DNA of 64,000 nt from Beijerinckiaceae bacterium (GCA_947370975.1 CANBNG010000005.1:62001-126000); one strand, 5' to 3'; shown: positions 20,028 to 30,688, numbered from the stretch's first letter. Notes: a model not told the origin generated them from the sequence alone. Numbers and translations are program-made.

Positions 20028-21008
20028 ATGTTCACGATCAGCCGCCGCAGCGCTCTTTCCGCAACCCTGGCCACCGGCCTTGCGCTTGCCCTTTCCGCCA
20101 CCGCGCCTGCCTTCGCTCAGGTCAGCGAAATCCGCGTCGATTACGCGACCTACAATCCGCTCTCGCTCGTCATCAAGGACCAGAAGCTCCTCGAGAAGGA
20201 GTTCGAGAAGGACAAGATCGCCGTGCGCTGGGTGTTTTCGGCGGGCTCGAACAAGGCGCTCGAATTCCTCAACGCCGGCTCGCTCGACATTGGCTCGACG
20301 GCGGGCGCGGCCGCGCTGATTGCGCGCATCAATGACAATCCGGTCAAGGCGGTCGGCATTTTCTCGCGCCCCGAATGGACGGCGCTGGTTGTGCGCGGCG
20401 ATAGCAAATTCACCAAGGTCGAAGACCTCAAGGGCCAGAAGATCGCCGTCACGCGCGGCACCGATCCGCACATCTTCCTGGTGCGCGCGCTCGACAAGGC
20501 CGGCCTGACCGAGAAGGACGTGAAGCTCGTTCTCCTGCAACATGCCGATGGCAAGACCGCGCTGGTGCGCGGCGATGTCGATGCCTGGGCGGGGCTTGAT
20601 CCGATCATGGCGCAGGCCGAAGTTGAAGAGGGCGCAAAGCTTCTCTATCGCAAGGCCGAGGACAATACCTGGGGCGTGCTCAACACCCGCGACGACTTTG
20701 CCGCCAAGAACCCCGAGCTCGTGAAGCGCGTGCTCAAGGTCTATGAGGAAGCCCGCATCTGGGCGCGCGCCAATCCCGACGCCTTGAAGAAGGCGCTGGT
20801 CACCGAAACCAAGCTGCCCGAGCCTGTCATCGCCCGCCAGCTCGAGCGCACCGATCTGACCAATGCGACCATCACGCCTGCCACCAGCGAGACCATCCTG
20901 CAGGCGGGCCTCGCCCTTCAGAAGGCCGGCGTCGTCAAGCCCGAGGTCGACGTGAAGGCGATAACCGCCGCCTTGATCGATACACGCTTTGCGGTCACCG
21001 CAAAGTAA
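20028..21008 (+). CDS. ssuA: Sulfonate/taurine/nitrate-type ABC transporter substrate-binding protein
   Basis: Periplasmic binding protein of the SsuA/TauA/NrtA superfamily, 326 aa from the ATG at 20028 (GGGAGG upstream). A signal peptide with SRRSALSATLATGLALALS ends in AFA-Q, a type I cleavage site; the Arg pair makes Tat export possible. The body has NMT1-like patterns (RVDYATYNPLSLVIKD; FLNAGSLDIGSTAGAAAL). The ligand is probably an organosulfonate, but taurine or another anion cannot be excluded. It is the first gene of ssuA-ssuC-ssuB-osmC. Confidence 0.85.
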   Translation: MFTISRRSALSATLATGLALALSATAPAFAQVSEIRVDYATYNPLSLVIKDQKLLEKEFEKDKIAVRWVFSAGSNKALEFLNAGSLDIGSTAGAAALIARINDNPVKAVGIFSRPEWTALVVRGDSKFTKVEDLKGQKIAVTRGTDPHIFLVRALDKAGLTEKDVKLVLLQHADGKTALVRGDVDAWAGLDPIMAQAEVEEGAKLLYRKAEDNTWGVLNTRDDFAAKNPELVKRVLKVYEEARIWARANPDALKKALVTETKLPEPVIARQLERTDLTNATITPATSETILQAGLALQKAGVVKPEVDVKAITAALIDTRFAVTAK

Positions 21009-21077
21009 GGCTAGAAGGCTGGCTTCCGGCGGCAGGCCCAGGCTTGCCGCCGCAGTGTCCCTTGCCCCGGAGATCCG

Positions 21078-21923
21078 ATGAGCGAAGCCGGAACGCTCGA
21101 AACGGCATCGACCCACGATCTGACAGCGCGCACCCCGGGTGCGCGCCTTTTTTCGTTGTTTGGCTCGTCCTTCGCGGTCGGCATCATCCTGCCGCTTGTC
21201 ACCGCCATTGCCTATGAAGGCGCTTTCCGTGCAGGCCTTGTGCAGGGCCGCCTCCTGCCTCCGCCGAGCAAAATTCTGGCAACCCTGTGGGAGCTGGCAC
21301 GCAGCGGCGAGCTTCTGACCCATGTCATCGCAACGCTTGCGCGTGTGCTGGCGGGCTTCGGACTTGGCGCGCTCATCGGCATGTGGCTTGGCGCACTCAC
21401 CGGCGCCTCGCGTGCCGCGCGCCGCCTGCTCGATCCGACATTGCAGGCGCTGCGCGCCATTCCCTCGCTGGCCTGGGTGCCTTTGTTCATCCTCTGGCTC
21501 GGCATTTTCGAAAGCTCGAAAGTCGCCCTTATCGCGGTCGGCGTTTTCTTCCCCGTCTATCTCGGCGTCATGGCGGCAATCGCCAATGTCGATCGCAAGA
21601 TCGTGGAAGTTGGCCGCGCTTTCCGCCTGTCGCGCCTGTCACTCGTGCGCCGCGTGCTGCTGCCCGCCATTCTGCCCGATTTCATCATCGCCATCCGCTC
21701 GGGGCTCGGCCTCGGCTTCATGTTTGTCGTCGCCGCCGAAATCATGGGCGCGTCGGAGGGCCTCGGCTATCTGCTCGTCGATGGCCAGCAGCTTGGCAAA
21801 CCGGCCCAGATTCTGGCCGCCATCATCGCCTTTGCCGTGCTCGGCAAATTGGGCGACTGGCTGATCGTGATCGGCGCGCGGCCCTTCCTGTCGTGGCAGG
21901 ATTCGCATTCGAGGACCCAGTGA
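21078..21923 (+). CDS. ssuC: Sulfonate-type ABC transporter permease
   Basis: A 281-aa BPD_transp_1 permease with about six membrane segments. The EAA loop lies around VGRAFRLSRLSLVRRVLLPAILP (two halves: VGRAFRLSRLS, then LLPAILPDFI). An N-terminal hydrophilic stretch of about 30 residues precedes the first membrane helix. It pairs with the binding protein upstream and the ATPase that begins 4 bases after its stop. Confidence 0.86.
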   Translation: MSEAGTLETASTHDLTARTPGARLFSLFGSSFAVGIILPLVTAIAYEGAFRAGLVQGRLLPPPSKILATLWELARSGELLTHVIATLARVLAGFGLGALIGMWLGALTGASRAARRLLDPTLQALRAIPSLAWVPLFILWLGIFESSKVALIAVGVFFPVYLGVMAAIANVDRKIVEVGRAFRLSRLSLVRRVLLPAILPDFIIAIRSGLGLGFMFVVAAEIMGASEGLGYLLVDGQQLGKPAQILAAIIAFAVLGKLGDWLIVIGARPFLSWQDSHSRTQ

Positions 21924-21927
21924 CCCG

Positions 21928-22710
21928 ATGCTGACGCTCGATCATCTCTGCAAGACCTATCCCAACGGAACCCAAGCGCTCGACCACGTTTCGCTTTGCG
22001 TGAACGCCGGCGAGATCGTCGCTCTGGTCGGCGGCTCCGGTTGTGGCAAGACCACCCTGCTACGCCTTATCTGCGGGCTTGAAATGCCCAGCGCGGGCGC
22101 GGTCGCCATCGATGGCGAGACGATTGCAGCACCCCATCCGGCTGTCGGCATCGTGTTTCAGGAGCCCCGCCTCCTGCCCTGGCTCACGGTTGCGCAAAAC
22201 ATTGCCTTCGGCCTCGACCATCTGCCCAAAGGGGAACGCGACCAGCGCGTGGATGAAGCCCTGCTGCGCGTCGGCCTGTCGGGCTATGGTCCGCGCTGGC
22301 CGCGTGAATTGTCGGGCGGCCAGGCCCAGCGCGTCGCCATCGTGCGCGCGCTTGTCGCCAACCCGAAAGCCCTGCTGCTCGATGAGCCCTTCTCGGCGCT
22401 CGATGCCTTGACCCGCGCCTCGTTGCAGGACCATCTGCTGGCGCTCTGGGACGCTCATCGCCCGACGCTGGTGCTTGTCACACATGATGTCGAGGAGGCG
22501 GTCGCCCTGGCCGACCGCGCCATTGTGCTGCAACCGCGTCCGGGCCGGATCTTTGCGGATATTCCGCTCGATCTGCCGCGCCCGCGCGACCGTCTGTCCC
22601 CCGAATTCGCAGAAGCCAAGCGCGTTGTCCTCAACGCGCTCGATGGTTCGCTGACCCAGCCCAATCCGGCGGGTGGTAACAAGGCGACACAGGCTGCCGG
22701 CTGGTGGTAA
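21928..22710 (+). CDS. ssuB: Sulfonate-type ABC transporter ATP-binding protein
   Basis: A 260-aa ABC ATPase with Walker A GGSGCGKTTLL, Q-loop VFQEPRLLPW, signature LSGGQAQRVAIVRAL and Walker B ALLLDEPFSALD. The Q-loop context RLLPW is typical of SsuB/TauB/NrtD. It energises uptake by the ssuA/ssuC products. No desulfonating monooxygenase (ssuD, tauD) is encoded within the window, so the imported compound must be processed by genes elsewhere. Confidence 0.88.
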   Translation: MLTLDHLCKTYPNGTQALDHVSLCVNAGEIVALVGGSGCGKTTLLRLICGLEMPSAGAVAIDGETIAAPHPAVGIVFQEPRLLPWLTVAQNIAFGLDHLPKGERDQRVDEALLRVGLSGYGPRWPRELSGGQAQRVAIVRALVANPKALLLDEPFSALDALTRASLQDHLLALWDAHRPTLVLVTHDVEEAVALADRAIVLQPRPGRIFADIPLDLPRPRDRLSPEFAEAKRVVLNALDGSLTQPNPAGGNKATQAAGWW

Positions 22711-22751
22711 GCCACGCCACCGGGTTTCACATCTAAAGCAGGAGAGCACCT

Positions 22752-23261
22752 ATGGATGCCAATGCACTGCGCGCCATGCAGGCGCCCTACAAGGACAAGT
22801 ACAAGAACGATCCCGACGCCGCCGTCATCACGCTGAAGGCGCATGGCACGCTGGACGAATCCAAGATCGCCTGCAAGGTCGAGACGGGCCGCGCGCTTGC
22901 CGTTGCGGGCCTGCATCCAGCCACCGGCGGCACGGGCGCGGAACTCTGCTCGGGCGACATGCTGCTGGAGGCGCTCGTCGCCTGCGCGGGCGTGACGCTG
23001 AAGGCGGTCGCAACCGCGCTGGATATTCCGCTCAAGTCCGGCACGGTGCGGGCCGAGGGCGACCTCGATTTCCGCGGCACGCTGGGCGTGGATCGCGAAG
23101 CGCCCGTCGGTTTCCGCGAGATCCGCCTGACCTTCGACCTCGACACCGACGCCTCCGAGGAGCAGATCGCCTCGCTGATCAAGCTCACCGAGCGCTATTG
23201 CGTCATCTTCCAGACGCTCAACAAGCCGCCCAAGCTCGGCCTGAGCGTCAACCGCGTCTGA
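22752..23261 (+). CDS. OsmC/Ohr-family protein
   Basis: A 169-aa member of the OsmC superfamily of thiol-dependent hydroperoxide reductases. Candidate catalytic cysteines are Cys78 in LLEALVACAGVTL and one in TERYCVIFQTL near the C-terminus, at the spacing expected for the family. It starts 41 bases after ssuB with a GGAGA site and no terminator between, so co-transcription with the importer is likely. A strong terminator follows. The substrate could be a peroxide or a sulfur species linked to the imported compound. Confidence 0.82.
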   Translation: MDANALRAMQAPYKDKYKNDPDAAVITLKAHGTLDESKIACKVETGRALAVAGLHPATGGTGAELCSGDMLLEALVACAGVTLKAVATALDIPLKSGTVRAEGDLDFRGTLGVDREAPVGFREIRLTFDLDTDASEEQIASLIKLTERYCVIFQTLNKPPKLGLSVNRV

Positions 23262-23301
23262 AACGCCAAACATCCCTTCTCCCGCCCTTGAGCGGGGGAA
23301 G

Positions 23302-23336
23302 GGCCCGGCCCTTGCTGCCGGCCGGGCCTATTTTTG
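23302..23336 (+). terminator. Rho-independent terminator of the ssu-osmC operon
   Basis: GGCCCGGCC and GGCCGGGCC pair perfectly over 9 bp with a 9-base loop, followed by TATTTTT. A weaker CTCCCGC/GCGGGGG pair lies just upstream at about 23279-23297. The 342-bp gap from osmC to dnaK holds this terminator, the dnaK promoter and its leader. Confidence 0.85.
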
Positions 23337-23421
23337 TGTGATTTCATCACAGGCTCTTTACCCTTGGGGTAAGCGAACCGAAATTCGTGACAGAATCGAC
23401 CTTGATCGGTGCTGCCGGATG

Positions 23422-23450
23422 CTTGCAGCGCTGCGGGGCGGCTCCTATAT
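23422..23450 (+). promoter_or_regulatory. RpoH (heat-shock sigma-32) type promoter of dnaK
   Basis: CTTGCA (23422-23427), 16 bases, CCTATAT (23444-23450). This fits the alphaproteobacterial RpoH pattern CTTG...CYTATNT. The predicted transcript would start near 23457, leaving a leader of about 147 bases. A perfect short palindrome TTACCC-TTG-GGGTAA lies upstream at 23358-23372. I see no CIRCE element here, so HrcA control is not indicated. Confidence 0.7.
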
Positions 23451-23507
23451 CCGGATCACGCTTGCGGTTTTGCACCGCAAACCAACATCAACAACCATCG
23501 GGGACCC

Positions 23508-23549
23508 GGATGGCGAAAAACCCTTCTTGCGAGGGGTTTGGAACCATCC
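23508..23549 (+). promoter_or_regulatory. Two-tier stem-loop in the dnaK 5' leader
   Basis: Outer stem GGATGG/CCATCC (23508-23513, 23544-23549) and inner stem AAACCC/GGGTTT (23518-23523, 23534-23539), separated by a symmetric CGAA/GGAA internal loop. A smaller stem lies before it (GGTTTTGC with GCAAACC, about 23466-23483) and a wobble-containing stem after it (CGGATC with GGTCCG, about 23556-23573). The CATCC of the outer stem could alternatively pair with GGATG at 23593-23597, which overlaps the dnaK ribosome site. Confidence 0.5.
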
Positions 23550-23603
23550 ATCACCGGATCGCTTCGGGGTCCGCGGGTCTCGCCAAGCTTAAGGATGAGT
23601 AAC

Positions 23604-25538
<1,935 letters not shown>

Positions 25539-25552
25539 TAAGCTTCAGGAGC

Positions 25553-25581
25553 GGGCGGGATTTTCCTGCCCGCCCCTTTTT
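25553..25581 (+). terminator. Rho-independent terminator after dnaK
   Basis: GGGCGGG and CCCGCCC pair around a 9-base loop, followed by CTTTTT. It would cut most dnaK transcripts before the MNT gene and dnaJ, so dnaJ probably depends on read-through or its own promoter. Confidence 0.8.
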
Positions 25582-25607
25582 GTCAGGACACGGGGCTTGA
25601 GCGAAAC

Positions 25608-25901
25608 GTGAAACCGTCGGTCGCGCTTGAGAAACATCGGGAGGCGGTGCGGGCTGTCATTCAGCGCTACCCCACGATTGCGAACCCGCGCGTGTTCGGT
25701 TCCGTGCTACATGGCGACGACACGGACGAGAGCGATCTCGACCTGCTGGTCGATGCGCTGCCGGGGACGAGTCTTTTCACGTTGGGCGGTCTGCAGGACG
25801 AGCTTGAGTCCATGCTCAGTGTACCTGTCGATGTGGTTCTCGCAGATGAACTGCACCGCCGGATCAAGAACCGCGTGCTCGCGGAGGCGACGTCTTTGTG
25901 A
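25608..25901 (+). CDS. MNT-type nucleotidyltransferase (antitoxin of a HEPN/MNT pair)
   Basis: A 97-aa minimal nucleotidyltransferase. The active-site pattern GS-X-D-X-D is intact: FGSVLHGDDTDESDLDLLVD at residues 30-49. In HEPN/MNT toxin-antitoxin modules the MNT partner neutralises a HEPN RNase, in some cases by adding AMP to it. It starts at a GTG and its stop overlaps the start of a HEPN remnant. It sits between dnaK and dnaJ, after the dnaK terminator, and has no counterpart in the ordinary dnaKJ operon, so it looks inserted. Confidence 0.82.
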   Translation: MKPSVALEKHREAVRAVIQRYPTIANPRVFGSVLHGDDTDESDLDLLVDALPGTSLFTLGGLQDELESMLSVPVDVVLADELHRRIKNRVLAEATSL

Positions 25902-26041
25902 GCGACCACGACCCCGGCTATGAGACTTTGCATTTTCCAATCATCTGGCAAACAGTGAGAGATGATCTTCCATCTCTGTTTATGATGCTTAAAGCCATTC
26001 TGGCGCAGATCGACGGACCTGAGGCGCCAGATGGATTATGA
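25898..26041 (+). pseudogene. Truncated HEPN (DUF86-like) toxin remnant
   Basis: A 47-codon frame begins with GTG overlapping the MNT stop (GTGA) and ends just before dnaJ. Its sequence YETLHFPIIWQTVRDDLPSL resembles the C-terminal end of HEPN/DUF86 proteins. Intact members have about 110 residues, so the first ~65, including the catalytic Arg-X4-6-His motif, are missing. It is therefore probably a deletion remnant that cannot act as an RNase, although the overlap with MNT means it may still be translated. The identification rests on pattern memory of the family only. Confidence 0.6.
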
Positions 26042-26064
26042 GGACGGACGGGGACGGACTGAAT

Positions 26065-27198
26065 ATGGCCAAGGCTGACTTTTACGAAACTCTTGGCGTG
26101 AGCCGGACGGCGACCGAGGCGGAGCTGAAGGCAGCTTTCCGCAAGCTCGCGATGCAATATCACCCGGACCGCAATCCGGGCGATGCCGCCGCAGAATCCA
26201 AATTCAAGGAATTGAACGAGGCCTATCAATGCCTCTCCGATGGCCAGAAGCGCGGGGCCTATGACCGCTTCGGCCATGCCGCCTTTGAAAATGGCGGCGG
26301 CGGGCAAGGCGGCATGGGCGATGGCTTCGCCTCCTCCATGTCCGATATTTTCGACGATCTCTTCGGCGACATGATGGGCGGGGGTGGCCGTCGCGGCCGC
26401 TCGACCGGTCGCGAGCGCGGGTCCGACCTGCGCTACAATTTGGAAATCACGCTGGAAGAGGCTTTCCGCGGCAAGACGGCGACGGTGAAAGTGCCGAGCC
26501 TGATGTCCTGCGAGGCCTGTTCGGGCTCGGGCGCCAAGCCCGGCTCCAAGCCCAAGCAATGCGCCACATGCGGAGGCATTGGCCGCGTGCGCGCGCAGCA
26601 GGGTTTTTTTGCCATCGAACGCACTTGCCCGAGCTGTCAGGGCCGTGGCGAGACGATCGAAAATCCCTGCGCCTCCTGCCAGGGCGCAGGCCGCGTGACG
26701 CGCGAGCGCTCGCTCTCGGTCAATATTCCGGCCGGTGTCGAGGATGGCACGCGCATTCGTCTGGCTGGCGAGGGCGAGGCTGGACTGCGCGGCGGCCCGG
26801 CGGGCGATCTCTATATTTTCCTGTCGATGAAGGCCCATCCCTTCTTCCAGCGCGACGGGGCCGATCTCTTCTGCCGCGTGCCCATCAGCATGGTACAGGC
26901 GGCGCTGGGCGGCGAATTCACCGTGCACACGGTCGATGGGGCCGAGGCCAAGGTGAAAATTCCCGACGGCACGCAGTCGGGCAAACAATTCAAGCTCAAG
27001 GGCAAGGGCATGCCTGTGCTAAGGTCGCGCGAAGTCGGCGACCTCTATGTTCAGGCCAATGTAGAGACGCCGCAGAATCTCACCAAGCGCCAGCGCGAAT
27101 TGCTGGCGGAGTTCGAAACGGAATCGTCAAACAAGACGCATCCCGAATCATCCGGCTTCTTCAGTCGCATGAAGGAATTTCTGACAGGCGCGCAGTAA
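26065..27198 (+). CDS. dnaJ: Chaperone protein DnaJ (Hsp40)
   Basis: Co-chaperone that stimulates DnaK ATPase and delivers substrates. It has 377 aa from the ATG at 26065 ([14 protein letters not shown]); the ATG at 26038 lies in the HEPN remnant and gives a non-family leader. The J domain has HPD at about residues 33-35, then a Gly/Phe-rich linker, then four CXXCXGXG zinc motifs ([32 protein letters not shown]) and the C-terminal substrate domains. Gene order pmtA-pyrF-dapB-gpmA follows. Confidence 0.97.
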   Translation: MAKADFYETLGVSRTATEAELKAAFRKLAMQYHPDRNPGDAAAESKFKELNEAYQCLSDGQKRGAYDRFGHAAFENGGGGQGGMGDGFASSMSDIFDDLFGDMMGGGGRRGRSTGRERGSDLRYNLEITLEEAFRGKTATVKVPSLMSCEACSGSGAKPGSKPKQCATCGGIGRVRAQQGFFAIERTCPSCQGRGETIENPCASCQGAGRVTRERSLSVNIPAGVEDGTRIRLAGEGEAGLRGGPAGDLYIFLSMKAHPFFQRDGADLFCRVPISMVQAALGGEFTVHTVDGAEAKVKIPDGTQSGKQFKLKGKGMPVLRSREVGDLYVQANVETPQNLTKRQRELLAEFETESSNKTHPESSGFFSRMKEFLTGAQ

Positions 27199-27295
27199 CC
27201 TGTCGGACGAACTTCAGCTTTGCAGGCAGGCACGTTTCTTGACGTTGCGCGCCTTGTGATGCGACTGTGTCAGCCTGACATTCGGGGTATCCCTC

Positions 27296-28195
27296 TTGCG
27301 TCTCAATCAGAATCGCGCCGAATCCAAGGTGCGCAGCAAGGCCAAGGGCCCGCACGACGCAGGACTTGCAAAGGCAGTCGCTGCGAAGCAGAGCCATGGC
27401 CAAGCCAGCTTTGCCGATGAGGCGCGATTCATTCGCGCCTGGTTCGACAATCCCCGCACGGCTGGCGCTGTCTCTCCCTCGGGCCGTTTTCTCGCCCGCA
27501 TGATGGCGCGTCATGTCGATCCGGCGCAGGAGGGTCTCGTCATCGAGCTCGGCCCGGGCACCGGCCCTGTCACCCAGGCGCTGATCCAGCGCGGTGTTGC
27601 GCCCGAGCGCCTCGTGCTGGTCGAATTTGACGCCGCATTCTGCCGCCTGCTTGAGCGGCGTTTTCCGCGCTCGACCGTCATTCAGGGTGATGCAGTGCGC
27701 CTGCGCGAGACGCTGGCCGGACGCCTCGAGGGGCCGGTGGCAGCCGTAGTCTCCAGCCTGCCTTTGCTCAATATGCCGGATGCTGAACGCCTTGCGCTGC
27801 TTTCCGATGCTTTTGCGCTGATGCCCCCCACCGGGCGATTCGTGCAATTCACCTATGGCCTCGCCTCGCCCATGCCCAAAAAGCCAAAGGGCTGTCGGCC
27901 GGTGGATTTTGCCGCCGAAGTCTCGCCCCCCGTCTGGCTCAACCTGCCGCCTGCGCGCGTCTGGGTTTATCGCCCGGCTCTGGAGGTTGCCGGCCAGCGG
28001 CTCCGCCCCGAGGCGACCTTGATCCACAGGCTCAAGGCGGGCCGCGACAAGGTGAAGCTCGAATTTCGCGAGACCCGCGCCCGCGTCGAGACGGAAATCC
28101 GCCTGCGCACGGACAAGGCGCGCGGCGAGCTCTCCAAGGTCGCCATCAGCGAAACCGCCCGACGCCGGACGACCGCCGAGAAAACCCCGGACTGA
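27296..28195 (+). CDS. pmtA: Phospholipid N-methyltransferase-like protein (PmtA family)
   Basis: SAM-dependent methyltransferase with motif I VIELGPGTGPVTQALI and the family pattern GRFVQFTYGLASPM, like rhizobial PmtA, which makes phosphatidylcholine from phosphatidylethanolamine. At 299 aa it is about 90 residues longer than typical PmtA: a basic N-terminal ~40-residue leader and a charged, Arg/Lys/Glu-rich C-terminal tail of about 60 residues surround the core. The start used is a TTG at 27296; a GTG at 27329 is an alternative. It follows dnaJ. Confidence 0.72.
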   Translation: MRLNQNRAESKVRSKAKGPHDAGLAKAVAAKQSHGQASFADEARFIRAWFDNPRTAGAVSPSGRFLARMMARHVDPAQEGLVIELGPGTGPVTQALIQRGVAPERLVLVEFDAAFCRLLERRFPRSTVIQGDAVRLRETLAGRLEGPVAAVVSSLPLLNMPDAERLALLSDAFALMPPTGRFVQFTYGLASPMPKKPKGCRPVDFAAEVSPPVWLNLPPARVWVYRPALEVAGQRLRPEATLIHRLKAGRDKVKLEFRETRARVETEIRLRTDKARGELSKVAISETARRRTTAEKTPD

Positions 28196-28285
28196 GCAAG
28201 CCTGATAAAAACCCAGCCGCGCTCTCGACAGCGCGCGCGCTGGCGTGCATCAGGGGCCATCTTTTGTCCGACCCGGATTTTTCCC

Positions 28286-28990
28286 ATGGCAGAGACGCTT
28301 TCCCCCCGCGACCGCCTGATTGTCGCGCTCGATCTTTCCGACACCGCCGCGGCGCAGGCCATGGTCGCCCGGCTGGGGGATGCGGTGAGCTTCTACAAGA
28401 TCGGCCTTGAGCTGACCTATGGCGGCGGGCTTGCGCTGGCCGAGCGGTTGATTGCTGACGGCAAGCAGGTCTTTCTCGACCTCAAGCTGCACGACATCCC
28501 CAACACCGTCGCGCGCGCGACCGAACAGGTCGCCTCCATAGGCGCGACCTTTCTCACCATCCACGCCTTCCCGCAGACGATGAAGGCGGCGGCGGGCGCG
28601 CTGGGCGCATCCAGAATGAAGCTCCTCGCCGTCACCGTCATGACCTCCTATGACGATGCCGATCTCGCCGAAGCAGGCTATGGACTGAGCGTCGCCGATC
28701 TCGTCGCGCGCCGCGCAAAACAGGCGCAAGCCGCCGGCATCCACGGCCTCATTCTCTCGGCTGAGGAAACCAAGGCCATGCGGACGCTCGTTGGCCCCGA
28801 CATGCTGCTGGTGACGCCGGGCATCCGGCCCGCAGGGGCGGCCATCGGCGACCAGAAGCGCGTGATGACGCCAACAGAGGCTATCCGCGCCGGGGCTGAC
28901 CATCTGGTGGTCGGTCGCCCCGTGACGCAGGCAGCAGATCCGCGCGCCGCCGCGCAGGCCATCGTGGCGGAGATCGCTGCGGCCTGCTGA
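28286..28990 (+). CDS. pyrF: Orotidine 5'-phosphate decarboxylase
   Basis: Last step of UMP synthesis. It has 234 aa. The catalytic signature [11 protein letters not shown] is at about residues 65-75, and the phosphate-binding end of the barrel has VTPGIRP and VVGRPVT. It belongs to the short, bacterial PyrF group I. It is followed by a GC hairpin. Confidence 0.96.
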   Translation: MAETLSPRDRLIVALDLSDTAAAQAMVARLGDAVSFYKIGLELTYGGGLALAERLIADGKQVFLDLKLHDIPNTVARATEQVASIGATFLTIHAFPQTMKAAAGALGASRMKLLAVTVMTSYDDADLAEAGYGLSVADLVARRAKQAQAAGIHGLILSAEETKAMRTLVGPDMLLVTPGIRPAGAAIGDQKRVMTPTEAIRAGADHLVVGRPVTQAADPRAAAQAIVAEIAAAC

Positions 28991-29000
28991 AATAAAAAAC

Positions 29001-29023
29001 GCCGGGCGTACATCCGGCCCGGC
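29001..29023 (+). terminator. Hairpin after pyrF
   Basis: GCCGGGC and GCCCGGC pair over 7 bp with a 9-base loop, 10 bases after the pyrF stop. An A-tract precedes it and no T-tract follows, so as drawn it would terminate better on the minus strand. Its role for pyrF is uncertain. Confidence 0.5.
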
Positions 29024-29138
29024 GCGATCAGTCTCGGTCGGGGACCGACCTCGATGACTTAACTCTGATAGCGCCGCCGTGTGACACTGGCATGACGGCT
29101 GTGCCGTGCCTCAATCAAATGGCCTGACGGATTGCCTT

Positions 29139-29166
29139 TGCAAGTGCCGGCCACGGCGCTATAGAC
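29139..29166 (+). promoter_or_regulatory. Sigma-70-type promoter of dapB
   Basis: TTGCAA (29139-29144), a 16-base spacer and TATAGA (29161-29166). The transcript would start about 28 bases before the dapB ATG, in a 210-bp gap after pyrF. Confidence 0.55.
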
Positions 29167-29200
29167 CGCCCATGAAGTGTTAAGGCCAAGGGAGATCGTC

Positions 29201-30016
29201 ATGAGCGAGATGCGGCTCGTCGTAGCAGGCGCCGCCGGGCGCATGGGACGTATGCTCGTCCAGGTCATCCATGAGACGCCGGGCGTCATGCTCTGCGCAG
29301 CCCTGGAGCATGAAGGCTCGATTGCGCTGGGTCAGGACGCGGGCCTTCTGGCAGGCGCGGGCAAGCTCAATGTCGAGATTACCTCCGACCCGCTCGAGGC
29401 GCTTGCCAAAGCCGACGGGCTGATCGACTTTTCCAGTCCAGCCGCCACCATTGCCTATGCCGCGCTGGCAGCGCAGGCGCGCATCGTCCATGTCATCGGC
29501 ACGACCGGCCTTGGGGCCGAGGATATCGAGAAGATCGACGCCGCCGCGCGCCATGCGACAATCGTGCGCTCGGGCAATATGAGCCTTGGCGTCAATCTGC
29601 TCGCGGGCCTTGTGAAAAAGGTCGCGCAGACATTGGGCGAGGATTTCGACATCGAGATCGTCGAAATGCATCACCGCATGAAGGTCGATGCGCCTTCGGG
29701 CACGGCCCTGCTGCTCGGCGAGGCGGCGGCCAAGGGTCGCAACATCGATCTTGGGGCACGCGCGGTGCGCGCGCGCGACGGCCATACAGGCGCGCGCATC
29801 CCCGGCGACATCGGCTTTGCAACGCTGCGCGGCGGCACGGTGGTGGGTGACCATCAGGTGGTGTTTGCGGGCACCGGCGAGCGCATCGAGCTGGCCCATC
29901 GGGCCGAAGATCGCGGGATTTTCGCACGCGGCGCGGTAAAGGCAGCCATGTGGGCACATGGCCGCAAGCCCGGCCATTACAGCATGGCCGACGTGCTCGG
30001 CCTTTCCGATATCTGA
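29201..30016 (+). CDS. dapB: 4-hydroxy-tetrahydrodipicolinate reductase
   Basis: NAD(P)H-dependent step of the lysine/diaminopimelate pathway. It has 271 aa from the ATG at 29201, which directly yields the dinucleotide motif [12 protein letters not shown]; the upstream ATG at 29177 has no ribosome site and adds 8 residues. The active-site signature [18 protein letters not shown] is near residue 155-172. gpmA follows after 27 bases and is probably co-transcribed. Confidence 0.97.
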   Translation: MSEMRLVVAGAAGRMGRMLVQVIHETPGVMLCAALEHEGSIALGQDAGLLAGAGKLNVEITSDPLEALAKADGLIDFSSPAATIAYAALAAQARIVHVIGTTGLGAEDIEKIDAAARHATIVRSGNMSLGVNLLAGLVKKVAQTLGEDFDIEIVEMHHRMKVDAPSGTALLLGEAAAKGRNIDLGARAVRARDGHTGARIPGDIGFATLRGGTVVGDHQVVFAGTGERIELAHRAEDRGIFARGAVKAAMWAHGRKPGHYSMADVLGLSDI

Positions 30017-30043
30017 ACGACCAACCAGCAGACAGGAGTGAAA

Positions 30044-30667
30044 ATGGATCGCCTTCTCGTGCTCGTGCGCCATGGCCAGAGCGACTGGAACCTGAAAAAC
30101 CTCTTCACCGGCTGGAAGAACCCCGAGCTGACGCCCGTCGGCATCGAGGAAGCCAAGAGCGCCGGCCGCGAGCTCAAGAAGATCGGCGTCGGCTTCGACA
30201 AGGCCTTCACCTCTGGCCTCAAGCGCGCGCAGGACACCTGCGATCTCGTGCTCAACGAACTCGGCCAGTCATCGCTGCCCGTCGTCAAGGACATCCAGCT
30301 CAACGAGCGCGACTATGGCGATCTGTCGGGCCTCAACAAGGCCGAGGCGGCCGTGAAATGGGGCGAGGAGCAGGTCATGATCTGGCGTCGTTCCTATGAC
30401 ACGCCCCCGCCCGGTGGCGAGAGCCTGAAGGATACGCTCGCCCGCGTGCTTCCCTATTATTGCCAGAACATCCTGCCCTGCGTGCTGCGCGGCGAGCGGA
30501 CTGTGGTGGTGGCGCATGGCAATTCCCTGCGCGCGCTGCTCATGGTGCTCGAACGCGCCACGCCCGAAACGATCACGGGCATGGAACTCGAAACCGGCGT
30601 GCCGGTGGTCTACCGCCTGAACGCGGATTCGACGGTCGAGTCGAAGCAGGTCTTGCACCACGCGTGA
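30044..30667 (+). CDS. gpmA: 2,3-bisphosphoglycerate-dependent phosphoglycerate mutase
   Basis: Glycolytic/gluconeogenic interconversion of 3- and 2-phosphoglycerate. It has 207 aa, the short form common in alphaproteobacteria. The catalytic histidine is in [17 protein letters not shown], and the second is in [11 protein letters not shown]. The ATG at 30044 is chosen because AGGAG sits 6-10 bases before it; a GTG at 30038 lies inside that site. Confidence 0.95.
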   Translation: MDRLLVLVRHGQSDWNLKNLFTGWKNPELTPVGIEEAKSAGRELKKIGVGFDKAFTSGLKRAQDTCDLVLNELGQSSLPVVKDIQLNERDYGDLSGLNKAEAAVKWGEEQVMIWRRSYDTPPPGGESLKDTLARVLPYYCQNILPCVLRGERTVVVAHGNSLRALLMVLERATPETITGMELETGVPVVYRLNADSTVESKQVLHHA

Positions 30668-30688
30668 TGTGATCAGCTAGGGTCGGAT

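Noticed and set aside
23409..23603. Upstream extension of the dnaK frame
   Set aside because: The extra 65 codons cover the RpoH-type promoter and leader stem-loops and have no Hsp70 similarity.
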